61,059 bases of DNA. It comes from Streptomyces sp. LBL (GTDB taxonomy: Bacteria; Actinomycetota; Actinomycetes; Streptomycetales; Streptomycetaceae). Numbering within the stretch: the stretch's first letter is position 1; every line of letters starts with the position of its first letter. The notes under the pieces were generated by a model. The model did no database searches. It was not told the DNA's origin and saw only the letters and a program-made list of their open reading frames with translations. The DNA lies in NCBI RefSeq assembly GCF_029893585.1, contig NZ_JARXYX010000050.1, positions 1 to 61,059 on the forward strand, read 5' to 3'. The position numbers and the translations under genes are program-made. This document shows positions 34,913-42,970 of the stretch, one piece after another.

Positions 34913-35471
34913 TGGCTTGCTCTCCTTGCGGGTGGGTGCTCAGGACGGCTCGGAGGACCTCGTCAGGGGTAAGGCCAGTGGTGTTCACGCGGTGCATCGG
35001 GAACGAGGTGTAGGCGTCGGTGATCTTGTCTGCGGTGATCTCGGCGAGGGCGTCCCAACGCGAGACAGGCTTGTCGCGCCTGGCGAGTCGGCGCTGGCGC
35101 TCGTCCTCCGCGCAGGCGAGGTAGTAGGTGACGGGACGCGGGATGCCTGGCGGCAGGGGTACGGAGAGGCGGGCTCCGAAAGCGCGGTGGTTAGCCAGGC
35201 AGCGTGCGAAGTAGCTCTCGACGACGACCGGGGTGCCGGCGGACAGGTACCGCTGGATCTGATCGGTGGCGGTGAACAGGGCCGAGAGGTAGAAGCACAT
35301 GCGTGCCTCTGCGTTTCCCAGCCGGTCGACCTCCTGCCGCAGTGCCTGGTAGGCGGGTGGCACGGTCGGGACCAGCACCGCGCCACGGGCAGCCGCGAGC
35401 ATGGGGGCGAGCGTGGATTTGCCGGCGCCGCGGAGCCCTTCGACGGACTCGAACGACGCCGGGTCAGACAC
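34830..35471 (-). CDS. P-loop kinase, thymidylate kinase-like
   Basis: A 213-residue protein. The P-loop EGLRGAGKST is at about 11-20. A DR/ESYF-type segment VVVESYFARCLANHRAFG lies near 78-95, and an Arg-rich lid ERQRRLARRDKP near 130. The fold is that of (deoxy)nucleotide kinases, but the substrate residues are not those of TMK, so the acceptor is unknown. The GTG start at 35471 overlaps the radical SAM gene by 8 bp (GTGTCTGA), giving tight coupling. The frame upstream of this GTG is a shadow. Confidence 0.8.
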   Translation of the reverse strand: MSDPASFESVEGLRGAGKSTLAPMLAAARGAVLVPTVPPAYQALRQEVDRLGNAEARMCFYLSALFTATDQIQRYLSAGTPVVVESYFARCLANHRAFGARLSVPLPPGIPRPVTYYLACAEDERQRRLARRDKPVSRWDALAEITADKITDAYTSFPMHRVNTTGLTPDEVLRAVLSTHPQGEQASADTQHVAAHPHLLPSVPRRAEGAYGA

Positions 35472-36366
35472 GTCCGTACACCACGTCCGGCACCGCCAGC
35501 GTGAGCTCGTCGGTGGCGGACGGCCGGTGGTCGATGTGATCGGCGAGCTTGTCGTACCAGAAGGCATGCGAGTCCTTGCCGACAGCCTTGCAGGACATCG
35601 TGAGCGCGCCGCGCGGGTCGGCCTCGATCCGCTCGATCTCCACAGGGCCCCCGGCAGGGAGGCAGGCATCCGGCGCACCCCGCTCGGACAGGTCCTCGTC
35701 GAGGATCACCTCGATGTCCAGCTCGGCCGAGGCCAGGCCCTCCCGCAGACGGGTGTAGGCCGTGGCGTCGTTCACGAGGAGCTCGGGGTGATCCGCTGCG
35801 TTGCCAACAGGCCGAAGGCAATGGAGTTTCAGCTGCTCCACCCCGTGGTGCTGCAACGTGCGGGCGAGCGGCAGGACCTCGTCCATGTTGCGTGAGGTGA
35901 CCGTCATGGTCGCGCCGGCCCGGACGCCGAGTTGCTGGGCGATTTCGAGGGCGCTCAGGGCACTCCGGTAGCTTCCGAACTTGCGGATCTTGTCGTTGGT
36001 CGTGCCGATGCCCTCCAGCGATACCCGGAGCAGGTCCAGGTCGGGAGCGATCTCAGTGAGCCGACGCTCGATCCGGTAGCCATTGGTACAGATCTCGACC
36101 CGCATACCCAGGTCCCGCTTGGCGTATCGGACGACCTGGGCGAGGTCGCGGTAGACGAACGGCTCGCCGCCCAGCAGGGTGACCGCCTCAGTGCCGTACT
36201 CGTCACGCATTAGCGTGAGGAGGTTGACCGCCTCGTCCGTGGTGAAGGCGTCGGCGTGCTGGAGCCGCTTGCCATGGAAGCAGTGCAGGCATTCAAAGTT
36301 GCAGCGGTAGAGCAGCTGCAGGTACAGCATCCGGATCCTGCGGATCCCAGTGACTTCGCTGATCAC
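35464..36366 (-). CDS. Radical SAM enzyme
   Basis: A 300-residue protein. The 4Fe-4S motif CNFECLHC is at residues 22-29 (CxxxCxxC). A GGEPF motif lies near 65-69, with TNGYRI (about 94) and LLRVSLEGIGTTNDKIRKFGSY typical of MoaA/SPASM-type cores. The C-terminus has only single Cys residues (DACLPAGG, MSCKAVGK), so a full SPASM cluster is absent. It starts with GTG at 36366 after AAGGAGA. It is the second gene of the HAD-rSAM-kinase-methyltransferase-CYTH operon and probably sets the pathway's defining chemistry. The substrate is unknown. Confidence 0.88.
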   Translation of the reverse strand: MISEVTGIRRIRMLYLQLLYRCNFECLHCFHGKRLQHADAFTTDEAVNLLTLMRDEYGTEAVTLLGGEPFVYRDLAQVVRYAKRDLGMRVEICTNGYRIERRLTEIAPDLDLLRVSLEGIGTTNDKIRKFGSYRSALSALEIAQQLGVRAGATMTVTSRNMDEVLPLARTLQHHGVEQLKLHCLRPVGNAADHPELLVNDATAYTRLREGLASAELDIEVILDEDLSERGAPDACLPAGGPVEIERIEADPRGALTMSCKAVGKDSHAFWYDKLADHIDHRPSATDELTLAVPDVVYGRV

Positions 36367-36444
36367 GAGGGTCTCCTTCGAGGCGCTTGCCTGGTGGGAG
36401 ACCTGATATTGGCCGGACAGGTACGGACCCCGTCACCGCGTATC

Positions 36445-36475
36445 GGGACGCTCCGAGGACGTCCTGGGACGTTTC
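36445..36475 (-). promoter_or_regulatory. Operator-like repeats upstream of the radical SAM gene
   Basis: On the minus strand the order is GAAACGTCCC, AGGACGTCCT, then CGGAGCGTCC, each about 10-11 bases apart. The first decamer is identical to one at 37210-37219. This suggests a binding site for the HTH regulator at 37256. It lies at the 3' end of the HAD gene and 80-110 bp upstream of the radical SAM start. Confidence 0.6.
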
Positions 36476-37166
36476 AGCGGGCGGAGAGCGCCTCCAGAAT
36501 CCCGAGCACACGGCCGGTGTCCGTCATATCGGGCAGAACCGTATGGGCACCGGCGTCTGCCAGCTCTTGGGGGCTGTGGACGCCGGAGGCGACCGCGATG
36601 ATCTCGGAGCCCGTGGAGAGTGCGGCCTCCACGTCCCTCGGGGTATCTCCGACGAGCACGACGGGCACGCCATCCGGGGCGCCCCGCAGCCGTTGGGCAC
36701 GCTCCCGGGCGACAGGGACCAGGTCGGGGCGCTGAAGGGCGTCGGCCCCGTAGGCGCCAACTGGCAGGTCTAGGAGGGGATCAAGGCCGAAGGCCGCGAC
36801 CTTCACGCGGGCGTTGTCCGCGATATTGCCGGTGAGCACCGACGAGACCCAACTGCTGCGTACGGAGACCTCCTTCAGGACTTCCCGCACGCCGGGAAGG
36901 GCTGTCCCCCGTCGGCTGAGATCGTAGAGACGCGCCTCCCCTGCGCCGGATAGCGCCCCCTCGATAGCGGTCCAGTCCGGCTCGGCCAGGCCGTTCCGTT
37001 GGAACATGTCGCGCATGATCAACCGGTCAGTACGCCCTTCCGTTCGCGCCGGCCCGGCGGGCGCCCTTCCCGCCAAGGCCCTGAAAGCGGCGGCGTAGAT
37101 CTCCTTGCTGACCCCGGCGTTCTCGATGAGGGTGTGGTCGATGTCCCACAGGACGATGAGCTCCAT
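36474..37166 (-). CDS. HAD-family phosphatase
   Basis: A 230-residue haloacid-dehalogenase-like hydrolase. Motif 1 is VLWDIDHTL (nucleophile Asp8, acid Asp10), motif 2 SSVLTGNI with its Thr (about 115), then a Lys region and motif 4 VVLVGDTPRDVEAAL (about 165). The cap is helical, as in beta-phosphoglucomutase-like phosphatases. The Met at 37166 is the family start; no strong ribosome site precedes it. It heads the island operon, 107 bp before the radical SAM gene, and is divergent from the HTH regulator. Confidence 0.85.
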   Translation of the reverse strand: MELIVLWDIDHTLIENAGVSKEIYAAAFRALAGRAPAGPARTEGRTDRLIMRDMFQRNGLAEPDWTAIEGALSGAGEARLYDLSRRGTALPGVREVLKEVSVRSSWVSSVLTGNIADNARVKVAAFGLDPLLDLPVGAYGADALQRPDLVPVARERAQRLRGAPDGVPVVLVGDTPRDVEAALSTGSEIIAVASGVHSPQELADAGAHTVLPDMTDTGRVLGILEALSAR

Positions 37167-37209
37167 GCACCCAGCGTAAATACAGCGGTCATTGCCCCCT
37201 CCCTTCTGA

Positions 37210-37229
37210 GAAACGTCCCGAAACGTCCT
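37210..37229. promoter_or_regulatory. Tandem decamer operator between the HAD and HTH genes
   Basis: GAAACGTCCC (37210-37219) is followed at once by GAAACGTCCT (37220-37229). The same decamer occurs in front of the radical SAM gene. The site is 26 bp upstream of the HTH gene start, suggesting autoregulation and control of the divergent operon. Confidence 0.65.
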
Positions 37230-37255
37230 TGCCGCTCCTGACCGTCTCGGCTTGT

Positions 37256-38038
37256 ATGGCACCTGTGAACGAGCGATTGCACTCCGTGCTCGCCCAGCGC
37301 GGAATCCCACCTGAATCACTCGCCGAAGTCTGCGAGGTGGACCCCAAGACCGTTGGCCGGTGGCTCGGCGGGCGCGTTCCCCATCCCCGCCACCGCTTTC
37401 GCGTCGCCAAGCACTTACGGGTGGAGGAACTGTTCCTCTGGCCCATGCCGGCGCCGAGCACGCCGCAGCAACTCGCTGGGGCCGGGCAGGAGCTGGTCGG
37501 GACCTACCAGAACCGGGCGAGCGTCCCGCGCGACACATGGCTGTCGCTGCTCAACGGCGCCCAGGAGCAGATCAGCGTCCTCGTCTTCTCCGGCACCTTC
37601 TTCGCCCAGTCCAACCCTCACGTCGCCAAGATGCTCGCCGAGCGCGCATCGAGCGGGGTGCGAGTGCGGCTCTGCTTCGGCGACTCGAAGGGCCAGGCCG
37701 CAGCAATCCGGGGCCACGAAGAGGGAATCGGCGACACACTCACCGCCAAGATCCGCGCCTCCCTGACCTACTACCGGCCTTTGTTGTCCGAGACCGGCTG
37801 TGAGGTGAGGCTGCACGACACCACGCTCTACACCTCCATGTTCCGGTACGACGATGACCTTCTGATCAACCCGCACATCTGGGGCCAGCCGGCCAGCGCC
37901 AACCCCCTCCTCCATCTCCGCAGAGCAGACACGGCGGGCTGGTTCGGCAACTACGCTCAGAGTTTCGAAGCTGTCTGGGCCACCGCACGGCCCTGGACAC
38001 CCGACCAGGAGGGGCCCTCGCCGCATGGGCAGGACTGA
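37256..38038 (+). CDS. HTH (XRE-type) regulator with a PLD-like effector domain
   Basis: A 260-residue protein. Residues about 3-60 form an XRE-type HTH (LHSVLAQRGIPPESLAEVCEVDPKTVGRWLGG). Residues about 95-245 are like the PLD-fold domain often fused to such regulators in Streptomyces (ISVLVFSGTFFAQS, VRVRLCFGDSKG), without the catalytic HKD motif. The ATG at 37256 is chosen because the HTH begins right after it. It overlaps the NUDIX gene by 14 bp. It probably binds GAAACGTCCY repeats (inference). Confidence 0.82.
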   Translation: MAPVNERLHSVLAQRGIPPESLAEVCEVDPKTVGRWLGGRVPHPRHRFRVAKHLRVEELFLWPMPAPSTPQQLAGAGQELVGTYQNRASVPRDTWLSLLNGAQEQISVLVFSGTFFAQSNPHVAKMLAERASSGVRVRLCFGDSKGQAAAIRGHEEGIGDTLTAKIRASLTYYRPLLSETGCEVRLHDTTLYTSMFRYDDDLLINPHIWGQPASANPLLHLRRADTAGWFGNYAQSFEAVWATARPWTPDQEGPSPHGQD

Positions 38039-38492
38039 GTACTACAACGACCCCAAGGCCCCCAAGGCGAACACGCTCATCCCCGCCAACAACCTGCTCG
38101 TCGTCGACGACAACGGCGCCATACTCCTCCAGCGCCGCCGGGACACCGGCCAATGGGCCCTGCCGGGCGGCGCCCAGGACATCGGCGAGACGGCGGCCCA
38201 GTGCGCCGTGCGTGAATGCCTGGAAGAGACCGGAATCATCGCCGAGATCACAGGCTTCCTGGGGGTCTACACGAACCCGAACCACATCGTGGCCTACACC
38301 GACGGCGAGATCCGCCAGTAGTACGAGAACACCTACATCGGCCGCCCCGTAGGCGGCGAGCCCACGATCAACGACGAAGCCGACGGCGTCCGTTACGTCC
38401 AGCCGAGCGAGCTGGACCAGTACGACATCCACCCCAGCATGCGCCAGCAGATCGGTGACTACCTCGCCGGCACGTACCCCTATCTGGGCTGA
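38025..38492 (+). pseudogene. NUDIX hydrolase gene with an in-frame amber codon
   Basis: The Nudix box is intact: GGAQDIGETAAQCAVRECLEE and ETGII (about residues 46-70). At 38319-38321 the frame meets TAG after GEIRQ. Beyond it the same frame continues with normal family sequence (YENTYIGRPVGGEPT to GTYPYLG, 56 residues) to a TGA at 38490-38492. The intact product would be 155 residues. A single C-to-T or similar change explains it. The first 98 residues retain the catalytic helix, so partial activity cannot be excluded. It is coupled to the HTH regulator. Confidence 0.75.
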
Positions 38493-39111
38493 ACCGCCAA
38501 GGCAGCCTCCACCCGGCCGACGGCTGCACCGATGTCCGGCGACGCCCTACGGATGAACCGCCCGACCAGACTGTCGGACCCGTAACGTCCGGTGATCTCG
38601 GCCAACCGAGCCTCGACCGTAGTGACCTTGCCAGGAAGACGGCGCCCTCGGTGGCTTCGGCGAGGAGTTGGGCGGGGGTCGAGAACCAGGACTCCGCGGG
38701 CACGCCCGTGGTCGGGTCGAAGCCGAGGTGAGCTGTGAACCATGTGGGTACGTCGGTGATGTTCACGCGGTGGTGGACCGGGCCGTCGGTCTCCCGCATG
38801 ACGCGGACGTGGGGTTCCTCGGTGGGAGCGAAGTGGGTCGGGTGGCCGAGGAACGTCTTCGGGAGGTGCTCGGAGAGGAACACGGAGAGGCGCTCGGCGT
38901 GGTGGCGGACGTCCTCGGGGTGGAGGAAGAGTTGGAGGCGTGGGCCCCACTCATGGTCCGCGGAGCGGGGGGTGTCGAAGCCGAGGACCTCCGAGCCGCT
39001 GCCGATGCGCGCGGCCGAATGGGGGATTCGGGGAGCGGCCTGCTCCAGCAAGGGGCGGACGGCTTCGGTCCAGAAGCGGCGGGAGAGTTCCAGGCCCGGG
39101 AGGAAGGTCAT
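38480..39111 (-). pseudogene. Truncated DUF4037 protein gene, fused at its 3' end to another fragment
   Basis: From the Met at 39111 the first about 155 residues match DUF4037 (TFLPGLELSRRFW, VLGFDTPRSADHEWGPRL), a nucleotidyltransferase-like family normally near 300-370 residues. Homology stops after EATEGAVF at about 38640. A different minus-strand frame then reads KVTTVEARLAEITGRYGSDS to a stop at 38480, probably the end of another gene. The junction marks the island's right edge. The gene is ATGA-coupled to the GNAT gene upstream. Confidence 0.65.
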
Positions 39112-39587
39112 GGGCCGGTTCCGAGGGCGGTGAGGGCCTCGTCCGTCAGGCGGTAGGCGGTCCACTCGTCCTGGGGGCGGGCGCCGATGGACTCGTAGAA
39201 GGCGATCGACGGGGTGTTCCAGTTCAGGACGGCCCATTCCAGGCGGGCGTATCCGCGTTCGACGCAGATGCGGGCCAGTGCGGCGAGGAGCGCCTTGCCG
39301 TGGCCGACGCCTCGGACGGTGGGGCGGACGTAGAGGTCCTCCAGGTAGATGCCGTGGACTCCGCGCCAGGTGGAGAAGTTGAGGAACCAGAGGGCGTAGC
39401 CGACCGTTTCGCCCGTGGTGTCGTCCACGGCGAGGTGGGCGTGGGCGGCGGGGTGGTCGGCGAAGAGGGCCTGGTGGAGTTGCTCCTCGGTTGCCTTCGC
39501 ATCGGCCAGGGAGTTCTCGTACTCGGCGAGTTCGCGGATCAGGGTGTGGAGGGCGGGGACGTCTGCGGGGGTGGCGGGACGGATCAT
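39108..39587 (-). CDS. GNAT N-acetyltransferase
   Basis: A 159-residue protein of clear GNAT type. IRPATPADVPALHTLIREL is at the start, motif A YLEDLYVRPTVRGVGHGKAL (about 80-99) binds acetyl-CoA, and motif B LEWAVLNWNTPSIAFYESIGA (about 115-135) follows. The layout resembles diamine N-acetyltransferase-like enzymes. It overlaps both neighbours as ATGA, placing the phosphotransferase, GNAT and truncated DUF4037 genes in one operon. Confidence 0.9.
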   Translation of the reverse strand: MIRPATPADVPALHTLIRELAEYENSLADAKATEEQLHQALFADHPAAHAHLAVDDTTGETVGYALWFLNFSTWRGVHGIYLEDLYVRPTVRGVGHGKALLAALARICVERGYARLEWAVLNWNTPSIAFYESIGARPQDEWTAYRLTDEALTALGTGP

Positions 39588-40543
39588 TTTGTCACGCTAG
39601 TCCAACGCTGGTCCCGGACTTCGCGGGTCGTGGTGACCCGCGAAGTACGGGGCTGGTCGCCCGGGTTCCGCAGGCGCCTGGCGATCTCCAGTTGCTCCGG
39701 CTGCAGCGGGCGGCCGTCCTCGATCTCCCACAGGCAGTTCTGGAGGACCCGGCCCAGGGTCCAGGCGCGGGCCCGGGCGCGGTCGAGGGCGAGGACGTCG
39801 GTCATCGCGTCGAAGCGGGGGCGGATCTCGGCGGGGTCGAACCGGTTGGAGAGGGCGGGGAGGAGTTCGAAGCCGGGGTCGCCGGCGAGGGGTTTCGGGT
39901 CGATGGCGAGCCAGGGGGCGCGGTCGGCGGCGAGGACGTTCTCGTAGTGGAGGTCCCAGTGCAGGAGACGGTCGCCGGGGTCGGCGGCGACTTCGCGCAG
40001 GGCGGCCGCGCAGTCGGTGAGCAGGCGGCGGGACTCGGGGTCCGGGACGCGCGTCAGCGCCGGAGGCGTGTCGTCGAGCATGGTGCGGGCGATGTCGCCG
40101 AGGCGGCGCAGGCCGGGGGGTGCGGGAGTGGCGGTGAGGTGGGCCAGGAGCCGGGCGATGATCAGGACGGCTTCGCGGGCGTCGGGGAGCTGGGACAGCA
40201 TGCGGGTGGGGTCGAGGCGGTCCAGGAGCATGGTGCCGGTGGGCTCGTCGTGGCGGAGGAGGCGTACCGCTCCGTCGCCGTTCCAGGCGCGCAGGGCGAT
40301 GGGTTCGCCCCGGCTCTCCTCGTCGAGGAGCTGCAGTTTCAGGGCGGCCGGGGTGTCGTCCGTGCGGCGGACGACGGGCAGGACCAGGGCGGAGACGCCG
40401 TGCATGGGCCGGCCGTCGAGCCGTAGTTCCCAGCGGTCCAGGAAGTCCGCGGCCAGGTCGGGCAGCCGGGCGATGAAGGCGCGTCCCGCGGTGCCGTTGT
40501 ACTTCTCCTGTGCCGCTGCCAGTCCGTGCGGAATGTCGATCAC
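39584..40543 (-). CDS. APH(6)/hydroxyurea phosphotransferase-like kinase
   Basis: A 319-residue kinase. The Brenner motif is LLHWDLHYENVLA (catalytic Asp, about 205) and the metal loop LAIDPKPLAGDPGFE (about 222). This AIDPKP variant is typical of APH_6_hur members (streptomycin 6-phosphotransferase and hydroxyurea resistance kinases). The GTG at 40543 (VIDIPHGLAAAQEKY) matches the family start. The substrate is unknown; resistance is possible but not shown. It is the first gene of an ATGA-coupled operon. Confidence 0.88.
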   Translation of the reverse strand: MIDIPHGLAAAQEKYNGTAGRAFIARLPDLAADFLDRWELRLDGRPMHGVSALVLPVVRRTDDTPAALKLQLLDEESRGEPIALRAWNGDGAVRLLRHDEPTGTMLLDRLDPTRMLSQLPDAREAVLIIARLLAHLTATPAPPGLRRLGDIARTMLDDTPPALTRVPDPESRRLLTDCAAALREVAADPGDRLLHWDLHYENVLAADRAPWLAIDPKPLAGDPGFELLPALSNRFDPAEIRPRFDAMTDVLALDRARARAWTLGRVLQNCLWEIEDGRPLQPEQLEIARRLRNPGDQPRTSRVTTTREVRDQRWTSVTK

Positions 40544-40577
40544 GTACGGGACGTTACTTGCGTGCGTGAATCGCCTC

Positions 40578-41231
40578 ATGCGAATTGACGGGCGTCCGAA
40601 CCGGGTGGTGCGGTACGTCCGCGGTGCGCCCGGTACGTACGTCTGGCTGGCGCTGCTGTTCGTGACGACCGTCGCGGTGCACCACATGTCTCCCGACTTC
40701 GAGCGGGAGTTCCTGCTGGAGCGGTCGACGAACATCCAGGGGCTGTCGCAGAACCCGGTCCGGGTGCTGGTCGCGAGTGCGCTGCTGATCGACGGTGGGA
40801 ACTGGCTGCCGTACGTCTTCCTCTACAGCGTCTTCCACGCGCCGGCCGAGCGCTGGCTGGGGACGCTGCGCTGGCTGGTGGTGTGTGTGACCGCGCATGT
40901 GCTGGCGTCGCTGATCAGTGAGAGCGCGGTGCTGGTCGCGATGTGGGACGGGAGGGCGCCTGCGTCGACGGCGGACACGATGGACATCGGGGTGAGCTAC
41001 GCGCTGGCGGGGGTGGTCGGCGTACTGGTGTACCGGATCGCGCGGCCGTGGCGGTACGGGTATCTGGCGGTGGTGCTGCTCGTGTACGGGGTGCCGCTCG
41101 TGGTGGGGCGTACGTTCACGGACTTCGGGCATTTCGTGTCGTTGCTGACCGGGTTCGCGTGTCATCCCGTGACGCGGGGGCGGGGAGGGGCGTGGGATCC
41201 GAAGGAGGCGCTCGCTGCTCACAGGGGGTGA
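40578..41231 (+). CDS. Rhomboid-like multi-pass membrane protein
   Basis: A 217-residue protein with about six hydrophobic helices. The block VNWLPY-type loop (NWLPYVFLYSVFHAPAERWLG) and the helix DIGVSYALAGVVGVLVY resemble rhomboid-like proteins; a His occurs late in DFGHFVSLLTGF. The GxSG serine motif is altered to GVSY, so protease activity is uncertain. The ATG at 40578 or GTG at 40566 may be the start. It is divergent from the phosphotransferase gene. Confidence 0.8.
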   Translation: MRIDGRPNRVVRYVRGAPGTYVWLALLFVTTVAVHHMSPDFEREFLLERSTNIQGLSQNPVRVLVASALLIDGGNWLPYVFLYSVFHAPAERWLGTLRWLVVCVTAHVLASLISESAVLVAMWDGRAPASTADTMDIGVSYALAGVVGVLVYRIARPWRYGYLAVVLLVYGVPLVVGRTFTDFGHFVSLLTGFACHPVTRGRGGAWDPKEALAAHRG

Positions 41232-41257
41232 CTTTCCGCCAGGCCCTGCCCCTGCCC

Positions 41258-41310
41258 CGCGTCCTCTGCTCCGCGTCCTCTGCCCCGCGTCCTCTGCTCC
41301 GCGTCCCCCC
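41258..41310. repeat. 14-bp tandem repeat between convergent genes
   Basis: CGCGTCCTCTGCYC is repeated at 41258, 41272 and 41286, with a partial fourth copy at 41300. The whole gap between the rhomboid-like and MFS genes is this repeat plus a short C-rich end. Confidence 0.75.
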
Positions 41311-41320
41311 TGCCCCGGGT

Positions 41321-42859
41321 TCAGGCCACCGACTCCGGCACCGGAGTGTTCGCGGGGGTGCCGTGCTTCGGGGGTTTCACCGTGACCATCAGGCCCGCGA
41401 TCAGGCCGGCCAGGAGCATGATGCCGGCGGCCCACCAGATGGCGACGGTGTAGCCGTGCACCACGCCTTCCTTCAGCACCAGGGCCCGGCGGGCGGGGTC
41501 GGTGAGGTGGGCGGTGACGTAGGCGGTGCCGCTGGTGGTGGCGATGGTGTTGAGCAGGGCCGTACCGATGGAACCGCCCACCTGCTGTGAGGTGTTGAGG
41601 GTCGCCGAGGTGACCCCGGAGTCCTGCGGGGCGACGCCCGCGGTGGCGGTGGAGAAGACCGGCATGAAGGTCAGGCCCATGCCGAGGCCCATCATCAGCA
41701 GGGCGGGCAGGATCTCGGTGGCGTACGCGGAGTCGACGCTCATCTGGGTGAGGATCATCATGCCGCCGGACGCCAGGATCATGCCGGGGACCATCAGCAT
41801 GCGCGGGCCCACACGGTTGAGGAGCCGGGCCGAGATCTGGGTGGAGCCGATGATGATCGCGGCGGTCAGCGGCAGGAAGGCCAGGCCGGTCTTCAGCGGC
41901 GAGTACCCGAGGATGACCTGCAGGTAGTAGGTCATGAACAGGAACAGGCCGAACATGCCGATGATGGCGAGGCCCATGGTGAGGAAGCAGCCGGCGCGGT
42001 TGCGGTCCTTGACGATGTGCAGCGGCAGCAGGGGACTGGGCGCGCGGGACTGCCACCACACGAAGGTCACCAGGAGGACGACGCCCACCGCGAACAGCGC
42101 CAGGACCAGGGGGTCGGTCCAGCCGCGCGGTTGGGCCTCGCTGAGGCCGTACACGATGGCGACCAGTCCGCCGCAGCCCAGCAGCACCCCGGGCACGTCG
42201 AGGCGGACGCCTGGGTGGCCGGGACGGTCGTGCAGCAGGGCCAGCGCGCCGAGGACGGCGGCGACCGCGATGGGTACGTTGACGTAGAGGCACCAGCGCC
42301 AGTTCAGGTACTCGGTGAGCAGCCCGCCCACGAGGAACCCGATCGCCGCACCGCTGCCCGCGAGGGCGCCGTAGATGCCGAACGCCTTGCCGCGTTCCTT
42401 GAGGTCGGTGAAGGTCGTGGTGAGCAGGCTGAGCGCGGACGGGGCCAGAAGGGCGGCGAAGACGCCCTGGAGGGCGCGGGCACCGAAGAGCATGCCCGGG
42501 TTGACGGCCGCGCCGCCGAGTGCGGAGGCGGCGGCGAAGCCGATCAGGCCGATGACGAAGGTGCGTTTGCGGCCGACCAGGTCGGCGATGCGGCCGCCGA
42601 GCAGAAGGAGGCCGCCGAAGGCCAGGGTGTAGGCGGTGATGACCCATTGCCGGTTGGCGTCGGACATGCCCAGGTCGCGTTGTGCGGAAGGGAGCGCGAT
42701 GTTCACGATCGTCGAGTCCAGGACGACCATGAGCTGCGCGAGCGCGATGATCACCAGGGCCCACCAGCGCCGGGGATCGGCGTCCGCTGAATCACCTGTG
42801 CGGGTGACACTCATCTGGTCAGAAGACCACGATTCGGGGCGTACTGCATCTCCGGTCAT
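41321..42859 (-). CDS. MFS drug-efflux transporter (DHA2, 14-helix)
   Basis: A 512-residue membrane protein with about 14 hydrophobic helices. Motif A is GGRIADLVGRKRTFVIGL (about 87-104), motif C is GSGAAIGFLVGGLL (about 168), and ALPSAQRDLG in the first loop is typical of DHA2/EmrB-QacA proteins. They export drugs or metabolites using the proton gradient. The Met near residue 16 (42814) is an alternative start. No linked TetR regulator is seen. Confidence 0.93.
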   Translation of the reverse strand: MTGDAVRPESWSSDQMSVTRTGDSADADPRRWWALVIIALAQLMVVLDSTIVNIALPSAQRDLGMSDANRQWVITAYTLAFGGLLLLGGRIADLVGRKRTFVIGLIGFAAASALGGAAVNPGMLFGARALQGVFAALLAPSALSLLTTTFTDLKERGKAFGIYGALAGSGAAIGFLVGGLLTEYLNWRWCLYVNVPIAVAAVLGALALLHDRPGHPGVRLDVPGVLLGCGGLVAIVYGLSEAQPRGWTDPLVLALFAVGVVLLVTFVWWQSRAPSPLLPLHIVKDRNRAGCFLTMGLAIIGMFGLFLFMTYYLQVILGYSPLKTGLAFLPLTAAIIIGSTQISARLLNRVGPRMLMVPGMILASGGMMILTQMSVDSAYATEILPALLMMGLGMGLTFMPVFSTATAGVAPQDSGVTSATLNTSQQVGGSIGTALLNTIATTSGTAYVTAHLTDPARRALVLKEGVVHGYTVAIWWAAGIMLLAGLIAGLMVTVKPPKHGTPANTPVPESVA

Positions 42860-42970
42860 CTGGGTGCGTGTTCTTGTGGTCAGGACGTTGTCGGGGCGGG
42901 CGTTGTGTCAGGACACATTCAGTCGGGCCCGCTCGGTCGGGCCCGCTCGGTCAGGGCCCACTCTTCGACC

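Noticed and set aside
35464..36366. The radical SAM enzyme next to a nucleotide-kinase-like gene suggested a prokaryotic viperin.
   Set aside because: CNFECLHCFHG resembles the viperin motif, but the core (VSLEGIGTTNDKIRKFG) and the rest look like the MoaA/SPASM branch, and I cannot see viperin's triphosphate-binding pattern. A phylogeny would settle it.
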